A DNA stretch of 64,000 nucleotides from Dromiciops gliroides. Its lineage: Eukaryota > Chordata > Mammalia > Microbiotheria > Microbiotheriidae. The translations under genes were made by a program, and so were the position numbers. The stretch is taken from contig NC_057863.1 in NCBI RefSeq assembly GCF_019393635.1, forward strand, positions 572,330,284 to 572,394,283. The letters are read 5' to 3'. This document shows, piece after piece, positions 15,101 through 29,900 of the stretch. The first letter of the stretch is position 1. Every line of letters begins with the position of its first letter. A model generated the notes under the pieces. That model was not told where the DNA came from, did no database searches, and worked only from the letters and a program-made list of their open reading frames with translations.

Positions 15101-18100
15101 TAGCTTGAAGGGGTTCCCAAATGTATGTAGCCTTCGAGGCTGGTCAGGGTCAAGTTCTCTAAGAGGAGAGGGAATCTGTTTGAGGTACTCTTGGTAATTC
15201 CCCATTTGTGCTATAGGAACACTGTGCACTTGATCTAACAAAACAGAACCAAAAAAGAAAATTCTGCTAAATTAATTTCATCAGACTGCATATATAATCA
15301 GCTATCAAACTATCATCAGAATAAATTCCATCTGAAATTATTAGTATGGAAATAAAGTCTTTAAAATGTAAAATATGTTGGAATAATTTCTATTACAAGC
15401 AATTTTGCTCAAGGTTTTCAGAGTCCTATAAATATTCACTGGTATGGATTGAAGTCCAATGAGAAATCCTACTATGAAAATCCATTTTTCTTCCATTATA
15501 CCTTATATCAACACAACTTTCTAGAAACAAGCAACAAATGTTATTTAGTAAAAAGGAGAAAATGCCCCTTGATCCATGACTTGATCTTCCCATAAATACT
15601 GATGTTCTATGGTATTAATGGTACTTCAACAGCATCACAGAGTGCCAGTCTTTATCAGGGAAAATATTCTAAAACCTAACTTAGGCTTGGTAGTAATGAC
15701 ATCATATTTGTCTGAACCACGAAGGAAATACAAATAATTCATCAGTAGTCTAACCTTCATCTTGACCTTTAAGATATTTGCGGGTTGTCTTCAAAAGATT
15801 AGATCTCATCCTCGTTAAGTGATCCAAAAGATTTCGTCTGGGTATATCATAAGCATTTCTAAAGGTCTGCGGCTTCAAATCCTAAGGTTAAAGTATTAAG
15901 AGGGAAAATTTAAATCAATACTTTCACCAATGTAATAGAAATACAGTAAACTCTCTTATCTGTGAAATGGTCAGAGAACACAATATTCTTACTTAACCAG
16001 TTTAGCTGGAAAAAAAGGGGGAATAACCTTCTAATAATCAGTCACACAATAATGGAATGGGTTGTCTAAAGGAATAAACTTCCACCACTGGAACTGCTTG
16101 AGTAGAATTCGGGTGACCACTGGTCAGAAGCCTTTAGGGCATTTTTAAGGTCTTTCTACTGCTACATCTTACAAAATTATGGTTAATGGAGGAGCTCTAT
16201 GCTAGATATGAATTATCAATTCTCAAAGAATCAGAATAAATTATTTCAAACACAAATGATGCTAACCTTTGATAATTCAGAAAATATTTCAGAAGTGTGC
16301 AGTGCCTCAGGTCAACATTTATGAATACGTTATTTCCCTAACAAAGTTTTGATAGGCAGAAGGTCAGATAACAGAGAGTTTATTGTATTCGACAACAAAG
16401 GAGCATATTTGAGGTGGTACTATGATGTACAACAATTACCTTATTCAGCAAAGCAACTTGGAACCCAGTGTATTCCTTCATGTTGAGGTCTAGGAGTCTG
16501 TGAGGAACTTCCTCATTAATTCCCTGCAGCAGATGTTGAAAATCTTTCCTATATGCCATTGACAGACTGTGTGACCGGCTTCGGACCTTAATTCCAGTTT
16601 CCTGCACTACTTTTTTGCCTACAGATCCGATGACTCTATCAGATTCTATTTTGGCCTTAATTCAAAATAAATAGAAGTTGACATGATATATTCTAAACAT
16701 TTTAATCAGATTATAAAAATAAGTTTTAAATCTTATGTAAAAGATTCAGTAAAAATGTGATACACTATGAAAAATCACATGTAAGAAACAAAAATCTCAT
16801 TCACATGGTTATGTATTACCACAATTCTAAGTCATCTGAGCATGGTAAAATTTCACACAGAGGAGCTGAATTCACTACATAAAAATTTTTTATTTCTTAA
16901 GACTCCCATGTAAACATCTACTACACTACACTATGGTCGCTATAAAGTGTCACTGAACCATACACAATAATGTAGAATCCCACTCAGGAGTGATGAGAAG
17001 GTAGGGGGAAAAAATCTCACTAATAGATACTCAATATGACTTCTTATCCCACACAATAAAGTTTTTAGACATATACCAAAAAGCAGAGAGTGATATAGTT
17101 ATGTAAAGATTATTAGAGAGAGAAAAAAAGGCATTAAACAGAGGAATGATTTTTTAAAAAAAACAGAAGCAAATAGTTTCTTGACTTTTCCTAGTGGTCC
17201 ATCAGCATTTTAGTCAACAGCCAATTTCCAATGGGAAATGTCCAGTTCCCAGCTGTCAGAAGTCCTAAGCATGTACTACATTTCATAGCACACTAATAAT
17301 TTGGCAAGATAAAGTATCATTTGTTGACTGTTTTCAGTCCCTACTTAACTGACACAGTATCTTCATTTACTTTGAATTATGGCCATTATGATAGAACTTA
17401 CTGTTTTGTTTTTTTAGTGTGCCCAAGAAACTTTAAAAAAGAAAAAAGAAAACCCATACATTTTAATATATGGAAAAGAAAATACTAATACTACTTCCAA
17501 TAAAAAGAAACAAGCCCCAACAAAAACCTCAAATCAAACAAGCAATGTCCACATCAAAGAAACCACCATGAGAGATCAATTATGATTTCACAAATAAGGA
17601 ATTATAATAAAACCCTAAAATAAGACTATAAATCCAGTGCATACAGACCACATGTACATAATCTTATCTAAGATTTATTCCATGAATGATTTCTCATTTT
17701 CTTATAAATTTTAAAATTACTTAAATATAAAACCTTTTTATATCTGTTTGGGATCTAAGTACTGAGCTATCCTAATGATAAATGAATTTAAGTGAAGCCA
17801 AGCTGTCTGAATCAGTAAGACCGGCTCCAGTCTTAGTCAATGTCTTAACCCCCAGTTCAAAATTCTTAATAGTGTCCTATCTAATGATACATTACCTGTT
17901 GACTCAATTTTTTGAGGTATGAAATGACACTATAACTAAGTCCATACTCCACACTGTCTGCTATAAGGTTAGGTGCTCCCATCATTCTAACAGCCTTCTT
18001 CAAGGGCTAAGAAGGGGGGGGGGGGGGGAGGGAAGAAAAAAATAATTACTCAATACTGAATCTTAACTTACATTAAAATATTAAAAAGAACTTTTATGAC

Positions 18101-21100
18101 AGTTATTGGATGAAAAGTCATGTCTGAAAACTTACAGCCGTTTCTTTTCCCCTTCAAATAATACCATAATTGAGAAAATGGAACTACATTAGCATTAATA
18201 AAAGGTAAGGTAACAAGATAGCCATTTAACTATTTAAAAGACATAACTATTGAGGACATTATAAAAGACAAATCATTAGTCCTGATTTCATTGTTTCAGT
18301 TATGTTTCACTTATATACAGAATAATTAAGCATTGTTGAGTTGTGTCCAACTCTGTGTGGTTTACCATTTCTTTCTTCAGTTCATTTTACTGGTAAGTGA
18401 CTTGCCCAGGGTCACAAAACTAGGAAGGGTCTGAGTCCAGATTTGAATTCAAATCTTCCAGACTTCAGGCCTGGCGCTATATTCATTGAGCAACCTAGCT
18501 GCCTGTAGGTTAACTCATTTGATTTGGATAATTTAAAATTATTAAGCAAGACAGCTTTGTTTTGTTTTATAGTCATAAATTACATCATGACCTTTACTGG
18601 TCATGAAAACACACAAATTGATAAAAGGGAGAGAATGGTGCTGGATCTTAAGACAAATCCACCACTATTACTAAGGGGTTTATATATCAGTGCTCTTCCT
18701 ACCCCAACTCCTACTCTTTCAAATTATCCTGTATCTAGAAAAATACTGCTTTCCTTCTTGCTCCTACCTCACACGCCCCTCCCCGCCCCAGGGGAATAGA
18801 AACTTTAATGCTTTTTTTTTTTAACTTTTGTCTTCCCAGAGCCATAGTATAACTTGCAAATAGTAGGCACTTAATAAATGCTGGTCGAAGGACAGAACAT
18901 TACCAATGATAAACTGTTAAACTCACAAAACTTGTTAAGTACAATCCTTTTTATTCATGTCTCTCATTCTCAAGCATACTCTTTTACAATCTTCCCCTAG
19001 ATGGGATGGCCTAAGAGTCACCAGGGTGGAGGGTGTTCATAAGACCTAGGCATGAATCATGCTTCTGACACTTATTAGTTCACTGTACCCCTGAATAAGT
19101 TATTTGACTTGTCTAAGCTTGTTTTCTTTTTCTTTTTTTTTTTTTGACAGGGCAGTGGGGGTTAAGTGACTTACCCAGGGTCACACAGCTAGTCAGTGTC
19201 AAGTGTCTGAGGCCAGATTTGAACTCAGGTACTCCTGAATCCAGGGCTGGTGCTTTATCCACTGCACCACCTAGCTGTCCCCTAAACTTGTTTTCTAATC
19301 TGTAAAGATGAATGGTTGTACTACCTACGTCAAAGGGCCATTCTGATGGTCAAATGAGACCATAAGTAAATCATTTTCAACCTTTGAAGTACGATATTCA
19401 GGGGGCAGTGAGGTGGCACAGTGGATAGAACATCAGCCCTAGGTTCAGGAGGACCCGAGTTCAAATGCGGCCTCAAACATTCAACACTGATTAGCTGTGT
19501 GACCCTGGGCAAGTCACTTAACCCTCATTGACCCACAAAACAAAACTAAACAAACCATAAAGTACTATATGCAGGTTTAAAGTACTATATGTGGGTGAAC
19601 CATCATTAGGACCATGTCAACTTCACAGAAAAAAGAATCAAGTAATAAACTCCATCAAGAATTCCTTTCATTTTCACCTCAATCCACCTATTGCCTTTAT
19701 ATTGCTAGCATTTGACTTGCTAGCACATGGTAGTATGTTTTTAGCAAATAGTTGTTAATTCAATTCACCCTTCCTTTACAGCTTTTGGGATCACAGCTGT
19801 GCCGACTCCTAAATCTCTATCTTCAGGTCTGACCTCTCACTTGCACAATTTCTTCCTCTCCAACTATCAACAAGATACCTCCACTTGGATGTCAAAATAA
19901 ACATGTTAACAAGTTAATTCATTACAACGTGAGTACAAATGGCTCACATCCCCAATAACTATTCATTTAGCTTCCCTCACTCTCAGCCTTAGACTATCTG
20001 ATTCTCCCCCTTCCCTGATTCTATGATCCAATTGTTTGTCTCTTAAGGATGTCTTTCAGACTGATATATTCCTCACTATTTCTAACTCTCAGACTCGTGT
20101 TCCTCTCCATTTCTCAGTCACTCAACCCTCATGTTTCACTCTCCAAAGATCTTTCATCACACTGATTCACAACTACAGCAGTGTACTGGAATTCTCTACC
20201 CTTCAAAATAGGCCCATCTTAAAATACTATTTTTGACATTTCATTTCTTTACTGTGAACTGGTCCAACTGTTCTGGAAGAGTCTGGAATGATGGAAAGAA
20301 AAGCAACTAACCTGACTCTATCCTTTGACCCAGAAATCCAATTATCCAAGACTCTGTGACAGTATTACTGAAATATTCTCAATATAAACAAATCAACTAT
20401 CTGCCAACTCCCTACATGGATCAGGGGAATGGCCACATTTCCTTTGATTATGCCATTCCTTAATTTCTTCATTTGTTTAGGCTACTGAGCAGCTCCAACA
20501 CTCATTTTCAAAGGCCTAATAAAATGTTTAGTATTTTGTATTAGTGTTCATTTAGGTACAATTTTTAACATATCTAAAATTATCTATAATAGAATTCCAG
20601 CTAGGAAGAATTTAAATTCTCATTCTACATAAATCTCTGAGTTCCTATTTGCTATAAGTAGCTCCTTATTTATTCTGCTCAGGAAACCAAGTTCAACATA
20701 TTGCCTTCCATTCTCATCTCACCAATCCTACTATGAAATTTCCTAGATAACCATGGCAATTTTGTGTAAATATAGACTGCTTTATGAAGGCTCAGACACA
20801 TTCACCTGAGATGTTCTAAGGATTAACAACCTGTTATTTTCTCATTGTGGAAAGTTAGGCAAATTCTGAGACTCAGGCTTGAGCAATGTCTTCATGCATG
20901 GTAGCAAAGCTAACAACCATGAGTTGAGATTTGAACCCAAGAGCCATGACCCCAAGTCTAAAATATCAATTCACTGCAAAGTTCTGAATACTCTCCTCTT
21001 CAATTACTACACAATGATCATCTGAACAAGTGATAGTACAAAATGCTAAACAAAATGATAAACTTTTATTATAATATCTGAAACAAAGCACTAAATTTGT

Positions 21101-23907
21101 AATTGACCCTATAATTTAAAAAAAAAACATTTATAATCTTACCCCAAGATAGTAGGGAGGCATGGTCTTCAAATAACTTTCAAATGACTGTCTCCACTTT
21201 ATGGTTGGCTTTGCTTTATGCACCTTGAACAAGTCATCTAAAAATGCATAACATGTAGAAACCACCATTGTTCAGTATTTAGAAATACGAAAGTTAACTT
21301 CAAATTTATTATTTTAAAAGCATGTACCTTTAGATTTGTAAAAAGCTAAGCCAGAAATAAGCCTGAACCAGTTACCATTCAAAGAAATTCCTGATTTCTA
21401 GACTTTTCTCTTGAAAAGACATTTCAAATGCAGACTAAAATATGGGAGAACGTTCTGAATGTAATCTAAGGTTTCAAATGAAATTTTGTAAAAGAAAGAT
21501 AGGGCTATAAATATACAGTGAAAACCCATTATAATACATCACCAAACATTGCAGATCTAGATATAACAGATCCCAGGAGTTACCAACATGAGGGAGAGGG
21601 TTCGCCACAGAATATACATAACAGTGCTGAAACCACCATTATTTAGCCTGAGACGATTGTAGGGGTAGAAGGGGGTCATCTCTAATAGTTGTGCTGCTTA
21701 GCATCAATATTAGAGGTGTCTAGAAGCCAACAATTTTGAATGTTTACTATATCATTATTTTGGGTCAAATAACACTTTGCATTTTCTGTCAGAGAGAAAA
21801 TAAGGCAGTTAAATTCATGCAAAGAAAAACATTTTCAAATTAAAGTACATACACATATGTAGACATAACGTATAAACCGTTTAATTTTAGAAAGATACAA
21901 GCAATTGCTATGAACATCCTTTGATTAACTGATTTTTAGTAATGTATACAGTTCCAAAGGATGACCGGGTTAACATTAGAAGATAAATTACTAACAGAAA
22001 CAATTCTAAATTATTAATATAAACAACTCTCAAAATTTATTTTTCAAAACTACTTTTTCCATACACTGAACTACAGGAAATTTTACTTACCTAAGAGAGG
22101 AAGGAGGACTGGATAATTATAAGGCATCACAAATAAATTGACACAATTCAATGCTGTACTAGCTTTCAAGTAACCAAAAGGATGACCAAGTTCACTATAT
22201 TTTGCACTATTGCTCACATATACCTGTTAAAAGAGTCATAAAAACTTGATAAAACTGATAAACATTGAATTTAAACATCTACTAATGATTCATCAATTAA
22301 AAATTTCTAAAATTTAGAATTTATTGCTAAATCATTATAATGTTTTAGCTTACCTGCCAACAGGTTTGAGGGGATTTCCTTTCCAGGATAAACTGGGTCA
22401 GTGGTGAAGGTTCTAATTCATATTTGTCAAAAGGCAGTTTATCAATAACCATTGGTTCACAGTCAGTACAAGAAAACTTCACTATAGGGTGTGATGTCCG
22501 AGGTGGCTAAACAGAAAAATATAACTATCATCATGGAAACACTTTAACTCTTACCCATTCTCCATGAAAATATATCAAGAACAAGAAGGCCACATCAGCT
22601 ATAAAATAATGAAGTTGGAGTGGATAGGCACTGAAGGTCCCTTTTAGCTCTAAATCTATGATCAATCTTAAAATTTACTTATGACATAAACTGCATAGCC
22701 AAAGGAATAAAGATATTATTCCTTTCTACTTCCAAACATTAATAATTCATTTCTGTCCCCTAAAAATCCCAGTATAAGAAAACTTACATTTCACAGAAAA
22801 ATCTTTTTAAAATTTACATAGGGGCAGAGGGGGAATACTTAGTGTTATTACATTAAAGAAATTACTTTGTCTGGAATTATAGTCACAAAGATGACTATAA
22901 TTAATGACTATATTATAGTATATATTTATTAGCAATGAACAATTTAGTTGGACAACAACGTGGTAAATATTATTTGAGGAACACCCCCCTCTTCAGTAAT
23001 GAAAACCACAAAGCAAAATTTGTACTATTTGTGTGGTGGAAACACCTGTCTCAATCAGGAAAACAGAATCCAAGTGTCAAGTCCTCCAAAATGATTAATT
23101 TTTTAAGTATTTGTTCCTAATGAAAGTCCAAAACAGTTTTGTTTTTTTAAGTGAGGCAATTGGGGCTAAGTGACTTGCTCAGGGTCACACAGCTAGTAAG
23201 TGTTAAGTGTCTGAGGCCAGATTTGAACTCAGGTACTCCTGACTCCAGGGCCAGTGTTTTATCTACTGTGCCACCTAGCCGCCCCCAAAACATTATTTTT
23301 AAAGGCATTTTTGAACTACTATGAAAAAGCCCAATAAATCTCTCACTGTAATTAAAAACCCGAAATGATCAAAAATATTTCCTAAACTAACAATTTTCTA
23401 CAAACAATTTAAGTCCAACTTAAGACATGGACTATTATTCTCAAAGGTAGTAAATATACCTAACTTGGCATCTAAAACAAAATTATTTTCCTGAGGCATA
23501 TAAAGGCACTGACTTTTCCTTCAAGCACACTGTTTTATAATAAAACAGACTAAATAATGTATTTTCTATTTTAGTGCCTAAACATCTTCAACATCACTTT
23601 CCCCCACTTCTAATAAAACTGACAAAACTATGTTTCTGGAAGGCAAGATTAAAGCATCTCGTACGTAGCAGGTACTGAATAAATTTTTTTCTAATACAGA
23701 AACATAAAACATCTTCCTGCCTCAACTCCCCTCCTTACTCTCAAGCAGTATCATCTTAGTTCTTGTAGTGCCTAAGAATGTTTGTTCATCTAGACCAAGC
23801 AAAGAGAAACAAGTTGCTCTTATTTGATGATCTCCTAGATTATCCTGAGTACCCTATCTCCCAACCAGTCAGTCTTCTATCCTTCCCATCCTTGTCTGGT
23901 GCGCGCG

Positions 23908-23938
<31 letters not shown>

Positions 23939-26900
23939 GTTACAACTCTGCCTGGATGTTGCTTTCAATAGAGGAAGACTTCTAAAACCAACCCAGTCAT
24001 CCTTTCCCATTTGGGAACCTCCAAGTTAAAATCTTTTCCATCAATACAATCTCCATTTTCCTAGTCACTTAGCTTTGACTTACACTTGTTACACTTCCTA
24101 GGTCACTGTATTTAGATATTAAATGCTCTAAAATTTTTTGAAACACCGTTCCTACCTTTCCAATCCTTCTACCAATGTCTGCATTACTTTGTTTACAGAC
24201 TACTGTAATAGCTTCCCAACCTCCAGTCCCCTTCTCTTTTCCCTCCCAATAATTAACATACAAAATCCTCCGGCTTAAAGAGATTCCCCCCCCCCATTTT
24301 CCTGCTAAAAAAACAACCACCCTTAAACGGGTAGACCCAAGATGGCAGGAAAAAAGCAGTAAGTGCTTGGAGCTCCTGACACAATCACTCCAAAAAAACT
24401 CCAAAAACACTTAAAAAGCTCTCAGTGCCTACTGAAAAAAGTCCAAATTCCTTAGTCTTTCACAACTCCCCCACACCAACACAAAATCCATGCGTCAACC
24501 AAACTGGATTCACCATCCCTAGCAAATTAACACTTTTCTCTTTCAATACCTTTGCACACACTGTTCCTTCTACTTGGATATTCTTTCTAAGCTCTGCCTG
24601 TAGAAAATGGTAATGAGCATCTACTTAATTATAATTTGATTGATTTACAGTCATCTCTGATCAGTTCCAGTAGAAGTGATCTCGGCTCCCTTGTCTAGCC
24701 TCCCACTGCATCTTATACCATTCTTATGGTACAAGCTGACTCAAGCTATCTGTATTCATGTTTTATCTGGAAAGAGTACTGCTCCTAGGTTGAGGCTGTG
24801 CCACTAACTTGCTATGTGACCTTAGGCAAGATGATTTATTCCTATGAATCAGTTTTCCTCATATAAAAATGAGACGATTGCATTTAAGATTTCGTTTTCT
24901 CCTTCCAACTTTGAGATATGATTTTGCTAAATTACATGCTTTTTTTTTTTTTTTTGCGGGGCAATGGGGGTTAAGTGACTTGCCCAGGGTCACACAGCTA
25001 GTAAGTGTCAAGTGTCTGAGGCCGCATTTGAACTCAGGTACTCCTGAATCCAGGGCCGGTGCTTTATCCACTGCGCCACCTAGCCGCCCCCGCTAAATTA
25101 TATGCTTTTTGAGCATATAGACCTTGGTTATCTACTCCCTGTTGTTGCCCCCCCTCCCATATATGGACTCAACTAATATTCCAGTTATGAATGACTTTGT
25201 AAAACACCATAATACAACCAAAATACAATAGTGTATGTATTCCTGGTTATTATACCACATGAAAAGTGCAATAGATTCATAAAAGGTCCAAAGGAAAGCA
25301 ATTAACACAAAATGATCAAGGGTAACTGAAACTTCCCTTTTGAGGACAAACTAAAATAACTAGGAAGCTTAAATTTTAGCTGATGTAGCACAGAAGAGGA
25401 AAAAGGGAACTTTCTGAAGTAACCTATGATTATTGTCTGATATAGCCCCACTCAGAGAGAAGCCGAACAGTGTAGTTGGAGAGGGCTGGTCTCAAAATTA
25501 GAAACAAGAAGTATTTAAACCCTGCCTCTGAGACAGACTAGATTTGCGGACATGGGCAAGTTACTTAAAATTTCAGAACTCCAAGCAGCTCTCTAAGGAA
25601 ACAGGTCATGGATTTGCAGTTGGTAGCTTCTACACTGAGATCCCAATGAGAAAATTACAGGTCCAGATCCACACCAAAGATATAGCCAAAGGAATAAAGG
25701 CATTATTCCTCTCTACTTCCAAACATTAATAATTCATTTCTGTCCCCTAAAAATCCCAGTATAAGAAAACTTACATTGCACAGAAAAATCTTTTTAAAAT
25801 TTACATGGGGGCGGAGGGGGAATACTTAGTGTTATTACATTAAAACCCTAAAGTGCACTTCTACATTCAATATAACAGACCACACAAAAATATTTCTTAG
25901 CAATTCAGTCTTGTTCCTTGCCAACTTTCTGTCCTATCATCCCACTATTTCAACACATAACCATCTTCCTGCCGTGTAGTTTAGTAAATGCGTGCTTAGT
26001 ACAATATACACAAAAACTTCTCTACACATTGAAGATATTTCTAAAGCAATTTAAAAACATCTTCATTTCAGTTTATTTATTACCCATTAAGAAAATGAAA
26101 AAACAAAATAAACTATTACCCCTTAATTTGTGCTATTATTGATTAGAAATAAAAAATCTAGGATAAATTCATATCTATATACTTTTTCAAATACTAATAA
26201 AACTTACATATAAGTTACTAATATTAATATATGCTCAGTTGTCGGGAATGTTATAGAGGGAACTCTCAGCTGGGGACTGAAGTGTCCTATTGCACTAGGT
26301 GAACTGTGAGGTCCCTTCTAACTTTAAGATTCTGCAATATATTTTTAAAATTAAACATCCTAGATTAAGAGTAAATTCATGACAGAAACGAAAGTCTAGA
26401 AATTGTCACATTACAAATGTCACAAAAGAGAAGAAAACAGGGTGGGCACAGACAGACAGCAGGGTTTGGAGCTGGAGGACCTTTGTTTAAAAAGAAAGCA
26501 GCAGGGGTGATATTTGATCAGTGTGAACACAGAAAAAGCACAACCTCTCTGGTTGGGGGGGGGGGGGGGGAGAGAAAGGAAGCAGGCATTCAGCTAAAGG
26601 ATTTTCTCAGAGCCATACCCTCCATCTTATGGATAGCAACTTCATAATCTTATGGAATTCAACTCTTCCCACAATGTCTCCTTCTCTAGCTACCTAATTA
26701 ATAACTACCACTAACATCTGTTAAATGTCACTGTAATAAGCACAGTGCATCGAGCAGATTTGATTAGATTCAATGACCTCTAACATCCTTTCCAATATTA
26801 AGTATGACTCTATGATGTTCCAGTGACTCTGATCCTCCATTTGAAAGATTTAATTATTCAATTCATATATCAAGAGTTATATGAAAAGAAAATGTTAGGA

Positions 26901-29900
26901 AATGGAAGGGATGTTCTAATCTTGTGATTTTATAAATAAGGAAAATTAAGCCTAGAAAGACTAGCTGAAGAACTTGCCTAAGATCACTCAGGCAGAGTGC
27001 GGAGTGGGAGTGAGAAAGCAGGCTTCTAATTCCCAGTCCTGGAATATTATTTCACTATACTAGTTCCACTAATACATTATTCCCGGACAAAAAAACCTTT
27101 TCCTGCTAGATTAAACAAAGAATGGGTAAAGAAAATGAGGGCACCTTTGTGCTAAGTACAACTTTTAAATCAGGGAACCTCACTTCCAACTCCCTAATAG
27201 GCGATACCATGGAAAATACAATGAACAAGGGTTTTCGTTAAAATATTCTTCCTTATTTACACAAAATGCTTATGAAGAGGTGGTCACTTTTGCTCAGAAT
27301 GAGATAAAGGAATGAATACTATACTGAGGACAAGCAGTTTTAGTGCCAACTAGAATTTTCTGGGCACTGGTTATTCTGCAACTAGTTACTATGTAATCTT
27401 GGGTAAATCATTTAACTTCCATAAAATGATGCAGCAGGTTTCTCTTTCAGCTGCACTATTCTGTAACAAGTGGTCCCTAAACTGTACTACAAAAGTGAAA
27501 GATGAAAGTTACAGAACAAAGACAATAGAAGAGTCTAGGATAAGAGGTCACACTTTCAGCTTTACAATCTACCATAATATGATATGCAAGTCACTGCATG
27601 CCTAAGACACAACCTTTATTCTGGATCTTTTAGTTTTGATTTATTTATGTTTTCTTTCAAGTAAGAAACTGTTTAAAAATTTAAACTAAGTAATTCTTCC
27701 CAAATAACAACTTTTCTTTTTTAACATTCTTTTTTTTTTTTTTTTTTGGGGGGGGGGGAAGAACAGCACGCAATGATGGTGGTTTTCTTTTTCTTTTCTT
27801 TTGCAGGGCAGTGAGGGTTAAGTGACTTGCCCAGGGTCACACAGCTAGTCAGTGTCAAGTGTCTGAGGCTGGATTTGAACTCGGGTTCTCCTGAATCCAG
27901 GGCCAGTGCTTTATCCACTATGCCACCTAGCTGCCCCCTTAACATTATTTTAAAAAATAATTTTTGAGTTCCAAATTTCCTCCCTTCCTCCCTTCTCCCC
28001 TTCTTGAGGTGGCAAGCACTTATATATGATTTGGTCTGGACTTCATACGGACCAAATCATATCAATTTTAACCTTCTCTATACATGAAACAAGAACGAAA
28101 AATGAATTAGCAGCTAAATACAAGGCTGAGCCGCAGGCTTCCTCAGAGAAGCACATAAACGAGTTGATGGAGATGGTTTTTATCAGGCACCCACAGGTAA
28201 AAATAAATATCATTTCACAGGACACTTGGTCATCTCCTATTACATTATTCATGATAAAAATCTGCAAATTAGCCACCAGGAATACTGCAATTTTTGGAGC
28301 AACTTCTATTGCAGTATCCACATTTGGACTCTAAAATTACAATCCTTAATATGCTACATGAGGAAGTAGGAACAGCACTAAAGAAAAGGAGGATGGGAAG
28401 AGAAACTGGTATAGACAAAATCTTCAGGGGTCCGGGCTGGAGGCAATAGAATTTTGAGAGCATCAAGGGAATGATCCACAATGTAACTGAAAAAGAAGAG
28501 TGTAACAAATTCCTGCAACAATCAGACTTTTCCCATATACAGGGTAAATGAGCATACTAACTTATATGCTTATTTTCCAATCTTTGTTGTCCTTCATTCT
28601 CAAAGAGGACCATGACATCAAGGTGATGTTATGACTTGCAAGGAATTGGATTCAAGTGAGGCAGGGCAATGCAGTCACCTGCCTTACTTTCTCCTCCAGC
28701 ACCATCTAGGTCCAGTGGCAATCAATCAATCTATCTATCTATCTAGACAACTAGAGATTGCCCAGGATGTCTTGGGAAATTGGGGTTAAGTGACTTGCCC
28801 AGGGTCACACAGCTAGTAAGTGTCAAGTGTCTGGGCCAGATTTGAACTCAGGTCCTCCTGACTCCAAGGCCAGTGCTCTATCCACTGCACCACCTAACTG
28901 CCCCTTTCCAGTCTCTACATAATTATCAGTTCCTTGCCACCAGCTTCAAACTATGTGATCTGCACTCTATCAACCACATCTCTGCCTTACTACACCATAA
29001 GCTACTAATGAAAATGGACATAAATAAATATACTACTTAGCGGCAGATTATCTTAGATTTAACTGAATCAATTATAACTTACTTGTTTGAATGTATCAAG
29101 TAAGTACCCTTGGGTAATTTCTAAAGTACTAGAGGATACTCAGAATTATTTCTTTAGTTTTTCTTTAACTCACTGTGTCAAATACAAGACCACATCAATA
29201 CGAATACATCCTTTGAAGGGAATATACACACAACTAAAGTTGTATATCTACATGTTTGTTGTTCGGTCATTTTTCACTCATATTCAACTCTGTAATCCCA
29301 TATGGGATTTTCCTGGCAGAGATGCTTAAGTGATTTGCCATTTCCTTTTCCAGCTCATTTTATAGGTAAGGAAACTGAGGCAAACAGGGCTAAGTGACTT
29401 GCCCAGGGTCACACAGCCAGTAAGTATTTGAGGTCTGATTTTTTTTGTTTTGTATTTTTTTTTTGGTGAGGCAATTGGGGTTAAGTGACTTGCTAGTAAA
29501 TTGTTAAGTGTCTGAGGCTGGATCTGAACTCAGGTCCTCCTGAATCCAGGGCCAGTGCTCTGAGCCACCTAGCTGCCCCTGAGGTCTGATTTAAACTGAA
29601 GATAAGTCTTCCTAACTCCAGGACCAGCACAGTATCCAGTGTGCCACCCAGCTGCCCTGGGTCTACAAACACTAACACATGCACGCACACACACACACGT
29701 TAAATTTGGTAGTGGAGATGAGAGAAATATGGCTTATTTTTGGATCAAAACAATGAATACTAAAATTAAGTCTTCATTTTTAAAATCCAGAGATCTAAGG
29801 ATAATATTTCTGCATTTATGGCTATATATCCAGATGTCAAAAAGAAAAATCTTAAGCATAATTTTAGTTTCTAAAATAAAAAGATTACTCTTTTCTACAA

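Larger units (their letters stand above)
18007..21142 (-). other. INTS6: INTS6 intron 10
   Basis: 3136 bp. Holds the C15 tract, a MAR1-type SINE (18318-18504), two tRNA-SINEs in opposite orientation (19121-19281 and 19401-19545) and old LINE-like sequence around 19640-20560. Confidence 0.85.

Noticed and set aside
28026..28334. 102-residue plus-strand frame as a gene
   Set aside because: No recognisable domain, overlapping open frame on the other strand, and located between repeats inside an INTS6 intron.
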